Part shown: one piece after another, positions 13,566 to 25,700 of the stretch
Layout of the letters: every line of letters starts with the position of its first letter
Position numbering within the stretch: the first letter of the stretch is position 1
Assembly (NCBI RefSeq): GCF_037038585.1
Contig: NC_092523.1
Coordinates: 6,329,001 to 6,393,000 of the forward strand
Direction: 5' to 3'
Source: Patagioenas fasciata
Lineage: Eukaryota > Chordata > Aves > Columbiformes > Columbidae
DNA: 64,000 bases
The notes under the pieces: model-generated
Database searches by the model: none
What the model saw: the letters and a program-made list of their open reading frames with translations, nothing else
Told to the model about the DNA's origin: nothing
Position numbers and translations under genes: made by a program

Positions 13566-16247
13566 CCCTAAATATTTGCCACATGCAGGTGTTCCTGACT
13601 TAGGCAAGCAGCCCCTAGGGAGGTCACAGAGCCATTTGTATCAAATAAGGTGGGGGGCGAGTAATTTACATTTTGCAAGATATTCCTTTACTCCTTCCTC
13701 CAGCAAAATTCTCAGCCCTAAACAAGAGCTGAATAAGATATGCAAGTAATGACTCAACAATTGCTCATTTTCAATATTTGTACCTCTACTAAAGTAAGCA
13801 GTCAGCAAAGAATTACTAGGTGCTCTTCATTCTCTTCTTCACATCTAAGACGGTAGATGTGTTACTGCAGAACAAGGCATTGGTAGATCAAGCTAAGCAT
13901 CCTTCTACAGCATTACTCAGTCATGTGAAAATTAATAAGACTGAGCTGCAAAGCATTTTCCTGGACAGCAATGAAGGGCAAGTAATCTGACCAGACTCTG
14001 TTGGGTGGATACTTCCAAATGCAGACGTGGTTTCCAAAAGATCAGCTTTTCTTAGAAGAGTTTAAGACAAGTTGCTTCTGTCATAGTTTTCCAGGGAGAG
14101 ATCTGAGTGAACACCGAGACATAAGCCTTAAATAGTCTCCAGAAGTAAGAAAACTGTTAGAGAAATTTGATCCTGAACAGTAAGCAACAATGTTTGTGAC
14201 AAGGACTAATAGAGATGTGCCAAGACATCTTGCCTGCACTCTCCTTGAAGAGATCAAAAAGGCTTTTCAACCTCAAAAGGCTATATATTAATAGAATATA
14301 AGCTAGAAGAGTTTAACTTTTGTAATAGAGAAAGCCTGAAAAGACTAGATTAACCAGTATTGAAATAAATGGAGTAATGCAATACTTCTTCCATGCCTAT
14401 TGCACCCTTGCCCAGTGGGTCCTTGCTGGGAGTGCTGGGGCCACAGTCAGATGACAAAGCTCTGGCTGAGATCTAGATAACTGAACAGGATGTGGAAAAC
14501 TACCACATACAACACAAGAAAGTGCTGGATGTATTAAATAACAATGCAAGAAACCAATGAAGTTACAGATAACACTGTGAGCCATGGACAAATTAGACAG
14601 GTAAATGGACAGGAGCACTAGGGACTTTTTGGTGAGCCAAGCCTAGCAAGGCTGGCAGCAGTACCTAGGGAATTACATCAGTAATACTGTGTAAAGATGC
14701 AATTGCCTACATATCAGAAATAGGAAATAATCGTATCAGAAATAGCAACTTTGCATACGGACATGGCAAAATTGTCATCAATTAAAACAAAAGGTAATTA
14801 GGTAGGGGTTGATTATTTGGAAGGGAATGAGGGTGAAAAAGAAGAAAGGGGGAGCAAATCATGCTATCAGGGTTGTTCAGGGTCCCTGCAAGCAGCCCTA
14901 TGTCATCACTGAAGTTTAGGACGTGACAATAAACTGTGTCCATCGTACCCACACATTTCTTTCATGATCGGGAGGGACCTGGAATGTCTACGGGAACACT
15001 GATGGGAGCCCTCAGAACTGCATTCCTGGCAGCATTTTGGAATACGGGGATGGTGCCACCTAGCTCCGCCACCCCTTCCTACCCCTTTAATGGAGAGACA
15101 GCACTAGTTTGCTTTGCATAACTTCATCAGATGGCAACCTTTACAACACTGAAATATTCTGACTACTTTTATTTTTCACCCTGTCTCTCCATGCTCAGAC
15201 CACTCACTCTCCTCAGAAGGACAAAATCCTTGAGGAAACCTCCTGACACCAGGTATATTTGAAATATACTACCGCAACCCAGAGGAAGTCTGGTTTTTGA
15301 GCATGGGAGTGACAGTGTCTGCAAGATTTTAGCCACAGGAGGAAGATCTTGTGAAGGAAGCCAAGGTGGGAACTTCAAATTTGAAAATCACGAGGATGTC
15401 CCAACTCCTCACCAAAACAAGCTTCTCGGTCTAGCTAAATCATTTTGAATAAGAGACTCCTGCTCTCCTGATTCATTCCAGACTGAAATAGGTAAGGAGG
15501 AGAGGAAGGAGGGAGAAGGTTACTTCCCCAGGTAGCAAAGTTGTGTCCAGATGCAGATGCACATCTGCATGCTCACAGGGAGATGTGCAGCTGTGTTGCT
15601 GTTCTGTCCCTACCAAGGCACCAGCTGTGAGCTGCATCGCGATGCCCATCATGGTCCCCCACCTCCAGCTGAGAATTTAAATGCTTTGGATTAAACCATG
15701 GTGATTTACAGATGTATTAACCTAAGCTAAACTGCATAAGCTGCTTTCCAAGCAAAAATGTGTCTACCTAGAAAGCTGACATCCCACAGATTCAAGTTTG
15801 ATTCCATTTCCAAGACATCAGATCATTCCCATTTCTCTCATCTGGACTTTCTGGGAAAGGTACTCACAATGTTTGTATATGGAAATAGGCAAATCATTGA
15901 TTGGCTGGGCAAAGCTAATCTGATCACATGAGGATCTGAGTGCAAATCCATTTCCAAATGTCTTCACACCTCAATGAGCTGTGCTGCAGTACACAGCATT
16001 TTCTTCACACAGACACAATATTTCTCCCCTCTTTTGGGCCTGACACAATCCTGGCTTTCTATTAACCAGCACAGTCTCAAGTAAGGAAAAAACAGGAGCA
16101 CTTCCAGCCATAATTTACCTTAAGAAGGAGCAATTCCCTGTTTTGAGATTCCTCCTGCCCCTAAGAGTTTACCTAGAGAAAAATGGCAGTAGTAGGACAG
16201 GGAACTCATCCTATCCAAATGGTTCCTGTTTTCAAGTTACAGTTTTC

Positions 16248-16372
16248 CTCTTTTTTTTTTTGTTTGTTGGTTCTTTAGCTTGGTTTTTGGTCTTGGGGGT
16301 TTTTTTTGTGGGGGGTTTTTTTTGTTGGTTGGTTGGTTTTTGTGGGGGTTGGGTTTTTTTTGTTTTGATCTA
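16248..16372 (+). repeat. T/G-rich tract with G runs
   Basis: Long T runs alternate with G runs at 16295-16299, 16310-16315, 16344-16348 and 16351-16353, plus a (GGTT)n patch between. This strand could form a G-quadruplex, although one loop is long (28 bases). Confidence 0.85.
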
Positions 16373-17037
16373 ATTTTCAAACAAAAAGGAATAACCAAGC
16401 TGAGTGGTGCAGCACTAGAAACAGTGGATAATAAACTCTCAGTTTACAGCCACATGAAAGCACTGGTAATTGTCCTCTACTTGCTCTGGAAATAAGACAT
16501 GGAAACAATAAGGTCTGGAGGTAAGATTTTAAATACCAATAAATGTTTTTGTTATCCACTGAGATTTTAGTTTGGACCTGATGGTCACCATTGACTTATG
16601 TGTCACTTGAGCAGAAATTTTGGTGTCATTTGCAGGGACACGTGGCTTTATGGGCCTTTGATGAACAATTACACAATAGTGTAATTTACAGCATTAGCCT
16701 GGCGTACTCAGTATGTAACAGGATACACACAGCAGTAAGGCACAGTGCAGATGGAAGGAAATTGGAAAAATACAACACTGCCTGGGCAGACTCCCTGTAA
16801 AGATAGCAGCTGAGATGCTGGGCATGAAACCACATGAGATCCACTCTGACAGCTGCAGACGACTATCCTCACCTCAAAGCTCACTTTAATGCTGATAGAC
16901 AAATTAACACAGGACACTTCTCCTTTGGAAGGCAGAACTTCAGCATTTATGAAACTGCCTTAAGTTCATCGACATTTAAGTTCTCCAACTCTACCCATTA
17001 AATCTTTCCACCGAAAGCCATAACGATGATGGCTGTC

Positions 17038-17056
17038 ATTATTATTATTATTATTT
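17038..17056 (+). repeat. (ATT)6 microsatellite
   Basis: Six uninterrupted ATT units plus one T. Confidence 0.95.
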
Positions 17057-17442
17057 GTCATCACAGTAGCAGCATTTTGCAAGCACCCAGGAGCCCAGTC
17101 AATTGCACTGCAATGTTTAGCCCTAACTCGTATCGATTCTTCAGCTCCAAGTCTCAAATCAAAAGCCATTTCTGAGATTTTTAGCTTGTGTGGATCAAAG
17201 GCAGAAAAGAGCCGCGGGCTGCATTAGAGTCACTCTTCTGTAACAAAACTGTGAAGAGTGGTTTTAAACTTACAGTTCATGGACTGACTTGAGACATCTT
17301 CCAGAGTTTACTCTGTCAGTCAGGTCAGAGACTCTGTTCATCTTAACAGACTCCATCTGAAGAACATCTGAAGCCAACTGAAGGTCTCACGGCATCTTCT
17401 ACTGCACCTGTCAGCCATGCACCAGATCCCGGCTCCAGGATG

Positions 17443-17706
17443 TAGAATCATAGAATCAGTTTGGTTGGAAAAGACCCTTGAAACCATTGAGTCCAACCAT
17501 TAAACACTGGTACTACACTATGTACCTAAGAACCTAATCTACATATCTTTTAAACTCCTACAGGGATGGTGACTCCACCACTTCCCTAGGCAGCCTGTTC
17601 CAATGCCCGACAACTTTTTCTGTGAATATTTTTTTCCTAATATCCAATCTAAACCTCCCATGGTGCAACTTGAGGCCATTTCGTTTAGTCCTATAAAGAA
17701 GAGGAA
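17443..17706 (-). mobile_element. CR1 LINE 3' fragment (group B)
   Basis: It begins with the reversed terminal repeats tagaatcatagaatcag and ggttggaaaagacccttgaa. It continues through gactccaccacttcccta and cagcctgttccaatgcccg to gtgcaacttgaggccattt. On the minus strand this encodes the ORF2 tail ([15 protein letters not shown] type). It is 5'-truncated and interrupted. Confidence 0.93.
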
Positions 17707-19436
17707 GGGCCCAGCCAACCTGGAAACTGACCAGTCCATCTCCTCTGGTGCACTCAAATGACACAGCTACAACATGATTGTGGGTAGGGTAGTTCAAAAT
17801 CCCTCTCCCAAAAGGTGTGCATTGGGCTCACCTTCCTGAGCTGTTGGCATTTCTCTGTAGGAGACTTCTGCTATATAGAAAACAGAGCTGGGACAGCAAG
17901 CCACAGCTCTCACTGCTCACTTAACCCAGTGCTTAGGCACCAGGGTAGAAAATTATTTGCCCTCCCACTTCGGTCCATGCATCGGACTCTTGTCCACAGG
18001 GTGACACAGCAGTGGTCTTCAACAGTACACAGCTTCAGGAGCTTGGGAAGAAAAGCCATGCAACTTTAGAACCCTAAGGCTGAAGAGAAAATGACTGCAA
18101 ACAGATTACTACTTCTGGACCAAATACTCTTATTACATTCTCATGCAGCAGGCAGACATCAGTGCCACTCATTGTCTTTTTAAAGAAAAAAATGGCCAGT
18201 TTTCTGTGCTTAAAAAAAAAAATAAATAAAAGCCTAGGTGGAAGGTACAATTTTGTCCAGCAAACCTTCCCTTGAAGACACACCTAACCAACAACCACAG
18301 GTAGACACCAAAGCCAGGGAGATGCATATGGGCTCAGCTGGACTTGGACATCTCCCGTTACCTCTCATGGCCTGACAGATACTTAAAAGTATCATTTCCC
18401 ACTGCATCATTTTCCCCATTCACTATACACAGAAAGCAGGTACCAAGCTCAGTCTTCTGAACCCCTCTTCACTCTCTGTCCCAAACTGCTGCACAGTCAT
18501 ATCTTATTATTTGGAATTAGATTTCACCCAATTTCTGCCGCACATTTTTTAGTGGGAACTGCTTCAGAAGTGGCTGAAGTATTGTGTACACATTGCTCAG
18601 TTTTAGGCATACAAATTTTAAAACCAAAAGACTACTTGCACATTACTGTATTTCCATGGTGCTCTTCACTCTCAACTGAAGAAGATGACTCGGAGCTCTG
18701 AAACTATTTGCCCCAGACAACGACAGAGCAGTACAAGATCTGAGATCCCTTGTTTTAATCCCACGTTTAGACTGTTATTTCACTAACAACAGTTATTGAG
18801 CACTGAGTACCTCCCGCCCCACCACCAGAAGGGGACAGCGAGGTCGATATTAATGTGCTCTTACTGCATGGACATTTTTGCTGCAATTGGGCCAGTGTAA
18901 AAGGCATAGCCTCTGGTTTAGCTGCTTTGAAAACCGTGACAAACTGCAGAGTAAGTGATCACAAAGAAATTAATCAAATCCCCTTGCACAGCAAAAATAA
19001 TCCATGTTCTTTTTGTAGAAGAGTTGACAGGCCTATACAAAGAAATATTTCATTAAAGCAGTAAAGCTCATTGTCTGCAAATGTTGTAAAGTAAAATAAA
19101 TGAGAATCAAAATTAATTCTTCATTAAGTTTTGACAAAGACTCTGTCCTTGAGCTGTAAATCTATAGCACTCCTGTTCTAGAAAGCCACTAGTAACACAA
19201 GGCCTAATGGTTGAGAGATGTATACAGTGTACCAGAGATGCAATATTTTCTTACGTATCCCACTGTTACCATGTTAATCTCCATGGAGGCCACCCACTCC
19301 ACTGACTGTCTCAGAGGTTCTTGTGGTCTCTCATGGCCCTCTACTGAAATCACTGAGGAGTGTGGGTGTGAGTCGGAGCTGAATTCGTTTTATCTCTCCC
19401 CAGACTGTCAAGTTCAGGAACCCACAGATGGCCTTG
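17707..19436. other. Intergenic, nothing recognised
   Basis: Lies between a group B CR1 and the solo LTR. No coding or RNA feature was recognised. Confidence 0.55.
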
Positions 19437-19773
19437 CATGCTGTCCTGGTTTTGGCCAGGATAGAGTTAATTTTCTTCGTAGTAACTGGTATGGTGCTGT
19501 GTTTCAGATTTAGGATGAGAAGAATGTTCATAATGCATTGATGTTTCAGTTGTTGCCAAGCAACATTTCTATCAAGTCAAGGACTTTTCATTGAGAAGGC
19601 TGCAGGTGCACAAGAAGCTGGGAGACAGCAAAGCCTGGACAGCTGACCTAAGCTGGCCAAAGGGGTATTCCTTACCATAAAACATTGTGCTCAGTATATA
19701 AACTGGACTTGGCTGGGGAGCAAATAGCACTGCTCAGGAACCGCTGGCTGGGGTTAAACCCTGACACCCATGC
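19437..19773. repeat. Target-site duplication and palindromic insertion site of the LTR
   Basis: The flanks are CCTTGCATG (19432-19440) and CATGCAAGG (19769-19777). Removing the LTR and one CATGC copy leaves CCTTGCATGCAAGG, a perfect 14-base palindrome. The insertion therefore split a symmetrical target. Confidence 0.7.
19442..19766 (+). mobile_element. Solo LTR of an avian endogenous retrovirus, 325 bases
   Basis: The element has TG..CA ends with imperfect inverted termini (TGTCCTGGTTT at the left, AAACCCTGACA at the right). A TATA-like box (tatataaa) lies near 19695-19702, about 70 bases before the right end. CATGC occurs at 19437-19441 and again at 19769-19773, consistent with a target-site duplication apart from two extra Cs on the right. 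No internal gag, pol or env sequence is present on either side, so it is a solo LTR. The opening resembles a family abundant in neoavian genomes. No AATAAA is visible inside. Confidence 0.8.
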
Positions 19774-22700
19774 AAGGGTGAAATCATGTGGACAGTACCG
19801 TCAAGAGGGATGGCAACAGGAAGAGCTGTGCCCAAGTTCTCAGTAGCTCATGTCTGACATACACTCCAAAATTTCATCTTTACCTTTAGCTATCTAAAAG
19901 CTAGACACCATGGCAAAGGTAGTCACCCAAGTTCCTTGTGGACAATGAAACAGACAGGTACTTCCATAATGAACTTCATCTGTTCATACTCCATCAAATG
20001 TAGGTATCTTTAGAAGATATCTTCTGTCATTCTTGGGTGATACCCATTTCCCTTTAACTAGACAAACCTGAGACTGGAGGCATAGCTATTGCATACCTGA
20101 AGTTAGACAATCCGTACTCTACTGCAAGATCCACCAGTAGGCTCTTTGGTAAGAATGAACATTCTTTTCTCATAAGGCAGGCATACATGGAGTTCCAGGC
20201 AGAGGAAAAGACATAAAGCCATTGTAAAAAAACCCAAAATTATTATTACACTTCTACAAGGGGGTAAGGCTGAAATAGGAAAAGTGGTAGAAAACTGTTC
20301 TGAGGACAAAATGTGGATGGAGAACCCTTCTTCAGAAATAAGTCTTGCCTTACCTGGTAAAGAGAGTGCTGAGGGGATCTGATTCACTTTGTACCAAGAG
20401 ACAGAGAAAAGTACCCTGAAACTGAAGGAAAATACTGACAAAAAGAAAAATTGGTGTAGAACTGGCCATTAATATATTTAAACTGGCAATTAGAAACAAG
20501 TTTCATTAAATCCAATCCCAGCTGGAGCTTAAAGAAGAGAGAAAAGCCAACTCTTTAAGCCAGAGCTTCACACTGTCTGACAGAAGGGTATGAGGTGCTG
20601 GTTTTGATTACAGGCAACTTGACCTATGAGACCCCTTCCAACCTCAGGCCACTGTGTTCTCCAATACTGTCACTGTTTTTATCATTACAAGTGGAAATTG
20701 AGGGCACTCATCACTGACCGGTCCCAGAGCCCCATGCAGCAGAGAGCTCTAAGGCTCAAAACTGCTTTTCTCAGTGGCTGAAAGTATTGGCTCAACAGAA
20801 TCAGAAAAATGCCAGCTGGACACAGCATCCCCTGGCCCTGCTCATTTCTTCAGAAATAATTTCTGAGAAAACATGTTTCCATTCTACAATGGACTCCTAG
20901 GAAAGTCCTGGATTATCCGTTTTTATTTTTTTCACCTGCTCATGCAAACGCATTTTAGCTGATAATGACTCAGGCTGCAGTGGCCCCCTCTGGAAGGATT
21001 ACAATGACAGCAGAAGAGGCTGATGAAAACTGTGACAACTCCCTCTTCCCCCAGATGATTTGGAGCAGCGAACGCTGATGCTAAAATATACAAATTGCTC
21101 TGCATGCAATTTTAATATGATTATCGCATGAGAAAAAGGAAGACCATCTGTGGAAGCTAGATGATCTTAATGTGAGATTTAATTGACTTAATTTATCTAA
21201 GGGGAGATACATGCATCTCAGGGCCTCCAAACCAGTTCGGTAGATAACTTTGCTGTGCTAGAATTAATGGTTGGCTTGATGGAGGGTGCGGTGTACCTGA
21301 GAGATTGTAGCTGTCATACCTCACTCTGAACAGGAAAAAGCAAAGTTATAAATGACCTTTATCATCAAGATGACAATTAAGGACGAAGTAGTGTCTTAGT
21401 GTAACAAATGGATGAACGACTGCCACAGGACCCAAAGGCCTCAGACTATAAAGCAAATAACTGTGATTAAGCAGATCAAAAGTCTTTAACTTATCCAGGG
21501 CCATAAGGACCAAATTAAACCCCAAACCATTTAGGAAATAGCTTTCATAACATTTCTTGTTACAAGCATCTTGGCGAGTGTTCAGGAAGTTCATTAGGAA
21601 ACAGGAGCGACAAATCCAATTTATTGAGTCAAAAAGATCAAGTTGCTTTGAACATAATGTGTCAGAGGGAAAGTCAGCAGCAGAGAGAACCATGGTTTTG
21701 AGTGAACACAAACCATCCATGCACCACCTGATTGCCCAGAAGGGTTCAAATCCTTGTACTCCCCATCCTACATGGCTGCATTAGCATTGCATGCCTTTTT
21801 TTACTTCATTTTCCTTTTGGTGACTTGTAAGGATATCGTCACCCACCAGCAGAAATTGGCAAGGAATTTCTAATTAAACAGTGTTGCAAAATGCCAGTTT
21901 GTCCAAATTCAAGATGTGTCTGTGTAAGGGAGATAGAGACAACTCTCAATATTTTTTCCGAGATTTTTAAAATAAATATACAAGCTTTCCTATTCAAAAC
22001 AGTATTTTCTTCAGAAATGTTATTTCTGATTACTAAAAATTAAGCATAAGACAATGATTGAAATCTAAGATTACTTTTTTCCAGAGTGACCAAAAGAAAA
22101 CATTTCGACTGACACAAATACCTTGGCCTCCTTCTGCCCAAATCAGTAACTTGCACATTTATCCCACAGCTCCCCAGCTGGATACACACAAGTAGCTCTT
22201 GGTGACAATGACAACTCAGGGCACTCAACCCATGTCAACATGAATCGGTGCAGAGCACAGCCCCTGGTCCTCATTCACTGCTCCTAGTTATCTTATGTGA
22301 CTTTTCTACCCAGCAACACAGTTCCACAGGAAACATGTCCACTTGTAAAGTAAGGCAGTGGCGAATGTAGCAAAAGGCAGGTCTTTAGCACAAGAGTCAC
22401 ACAGACTCTGCTTCAGTCTTCAAAAAAGCCACCTATAGTACAAAAAAAAAAAACCCTCTCATATAGTTGTTCGCCATTGAAATCACCATAGACCAAACAC
22501 AGAAGAGTGCAGCTGCCTCTCTGCCCATCTCTGGGCTGTGTTTCAGATGCCTACCAGGTGAAGTTTACTCACTTTGTCCAGGAATTTATGGCTCAGATAA
22601 ATGGAGGTGCAATTACCAACAGGCACTTTCATTAGGAGATACAGTCAGTGATGGGTCAGTACAAGGTGAAAGCAAAGTAAAGCAGCCAGAAAGCTCAAGA

Positions 22701-25700
22701 ACAGCTTATTTGTTAATTCATCCAAAAGCAGATGCAAGAAAGACCACCCTACTCAGGCACGTCTCCCAGTGTGAGATTTAGTGTGATGCACCGATCAAAG
22801 GGAAAAAACAGGTGTGAGGACTTCAAAAGTCCTGTATGATCTTACCTATATTATTACAGTACACTTAGTGTTTGTTATACAAGACCTTCCTTGCAAAAAA
22901 AAAAGCAAATATAGAATTCTCACGCTTAAGAATATCTGTAAATATTAATGTGCAAATATACATGTATTATCTCAAACAGCACAGCTGTTCTCCAAAAGCT
23001 TCCTCAGCACCAGCTACCAAGTGTCATTTTCTTGAGTTATAAGAGATGTTTTAAAATCACCAAATGAGACATTTAGACCTCTCCTTTCCAGACCCATTGA
23101 GATGACAAAGTGAGATGTTCTGGGACTGCTACTATTTATCCTGAGCTGTGAAAAGTGCATCAGTGAAACAGCAGCACAGAGGATGCTTACACACTTCTTC
23201 AATTATTCAACCACTCTTGATAAAGCAAGACTAGCTTGGGAAAGTACAGATTTGCTCTGCAGTGCTGGAGTAAGTCATCTCAGCAGGGTTGAAGAGGGCA
23301 AATTGATAGTCCTCATAGTATTTAACCCAGATGATATCTGGCCAGATGTGTTTTCTGAACCCTCCCATGACTGACCTGTTTAAAGCTCCTTTTACACTGA
23401 GGAGCAGCTGCGATTTTGGGTGAGCCCTGCAGCCTCATTCCTGGAGACCCCCCAAGTGGGCTGTGACATCCTTCCAAAGTAATTAGCATCATATGTATGA
23501 GAGGAGGATGGGGCATATTCAAATTTTTCCCCAGTATGAAGAGGTAGGACCCTGAAAAACCTTGGTCTGACAGCACATGCTTTGCCTGGACCCCTGGAAA
23601 TCAGACTTCACGTACAGCATCACACCTCAGTGCAGCACAGTTTTGAGCATTTAACCGCTTCTTCTGCGCCCAAATATCACTATTAAGTTATCTTTAAACA
23701 ATGCAGCAGCTAATGCTTACACACAGACTGCAGCAGAGAAAGGCCAAACCTGCTTTCAATTTAAATGCTTGCCATCTATCTGGTTTTCCAAAAAAAACCT
23801 ACTCTCAAAAATAGCTTGTGCTACCCTAATAGAAGCTTTTTCTGTGTAATACACTACCCTCTGCTGCCCATACATGCTAATTGCAATATTCCTGTGCTGA
23901 GCTCAGGAGATACCTGGTGTCAGTGTTAATCCTGGCATTAAAATCAAAGGGTCTGACTTATTAATTACTGCAATCTAAAGGAAGTAGTGGCCTGTCTGTT
24001 CATGATAATTGGTTTTATTTAAAAGGCATATTTGGATTCTATCTGAACTTTGAGGGTTTTTTTAATTATTTCTGTATCTACACTGAACCAGAATTTGTTC
24101 TGCACAGAAATTGATGTCAAAGACTTTCTGCAACAGAGTTTTACTGGGAGCCTAATGGATTGACAAACAGCAACACTTGCAAAACGCGTTTCCAAAGCAG
24201 TTGTTCAGTCAGCCCGCCCCTTTTGTTACAGTATAGGAATTGAAGCTCATCAACTATAAAAGAAAAACCACATACCACAAACAACACACAACTTGTTTCA
24301 TCAGCTTCATTACAGCAAATAGCAGTGTGATGATATTTTAAAGACAACTGGAAGCTGTGGATCACACCCTCATAGATTTACTTGATTACATTTGTCTAAG
24401 ACAAGGCACAGAGACTCATTTTTCCCAGGTCCCTTCCTGCTCTTTCTCAGGGATGAAGGAGAGCTCACTCACACATCCCCTCTGTGTTAGGACCTGCAGG
24501 GAACTCCACATCAGCCTCCTCTCATCTAAAAATTCCCCAGTCAGAGCAGCTGCCAGAAAATGGATATTTCTGTGGAAATTAACTGCTAGAATTGTTTTTC
24601 CATCTTCCCTACTGAACCCAAAGGCACCAAATCCTCCTGCCTCTCAGGAACCATCCACAAGCTTTTGGCAGGGATGAGGAGGAGTAAAAATAAACCCCAA
24701 AGCTGAGTCTAGCCCTCCAGTATACCTGCAAGGCTGCTACTGGTAATACAGAGGATGAAATCAGTGTTTCAACATCTTTTGATGGCTAAGTCCCTCTATA
24801 GTCATTGCTCCACACTACATCAGCACAGATCACACAAAGACTGGGGGAACTTGCTTGGTTCAGTGCATTAAACAGTTCTTTAGTAGATGTTTCTGGTTTT
24901 TGAGACCCATAAAAACTTAATAACCTTCTTTCTTACTGCTTTACCTCCCACCACAGATCTGGAATCAATTCCCAGGAAAGTATTTTCCTGGCATCTCTTT
25001 AATGGAAGGAGAAAAATAGCACTTGTTGGACTAGCCAGCTATGCCAGAAGGTGAGATACACTCTTCTGCTTCTCTAACAATACTCAAAAGTTTCCCCAAA
25101 AGCACAGAAGAGCTGACCCAGAAGAAGCTGAAGGATGGGGGGGGGTGGATTTCAGCTCAACACATTCAGAGATAACATCTCTCCAATTTTATTTCCTCTT
25201 GGCTATTGCAGCCACCCTTAGTTAGATCTATTTTTGCAAAGCTTCAGTGACATGTGATTAATTTTGTGCTCTGGGCAAAGTCCCCTTGAAGGCAAATGTG
25301 TTTTAAATGCACAGGCAGTGGAAATTTATTCTGTTTGCAAAGCCAGGTACATACATAAGTCTTTGTTGATTCAGGATCATGTTCACAAGAATAAAAGCAA
25401 CTGAATAACTACTTTTTGTGTGACCCTGCTCAGAAGAACTTGTGAGATATTCCCTTTTAAATTTCTTGAACTGGTTGTAATCAACTTTCATTCAGTCCAA
25501 CTGTTTTATCTTAATTTGTGCATAACAGCCAAACACCTTGCATATAATGTGAATAGAAACTGCAAAGTCCCTGGTGAACTGAGAGTCTGGTATTGCTTGT
25601 GGGAATTGATTTCTTCTTAGTGCAATATTGACGGTTTTACAAGGAATTTTTGTTGCAAGAGGTAGGAAGATTGCAAGTTGGTGTCTAATTGGTTACAGTG

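Larger units (their letters stand above)
8586..17442. other. Intergenic, AT-rich
   Basis: Contains the two T/G tracts (13.4 and 16.3 kb), the ATT repeat and a motif-dense stretch near 11.6 kb. No gene was recognised. Confidence 0.6.

Noticed and set aside
13306-13749. Overlapping frames rich in F, V, G, L or in K, T
   Set aside because: They are products of the T/G low-complexity tract read on either strand.
18821-18840. CTCF-like string accaccagaaggggacagcg
   Set aside because: The left half fits the CTCF motif but the core has mismatches at key positions, so it cannot be supported without binding data.
21735-21765. tRNA T-loop-like gggttcaaatcc
   Set aside because: No acceptor, D or anticodon stem can be folded around it.
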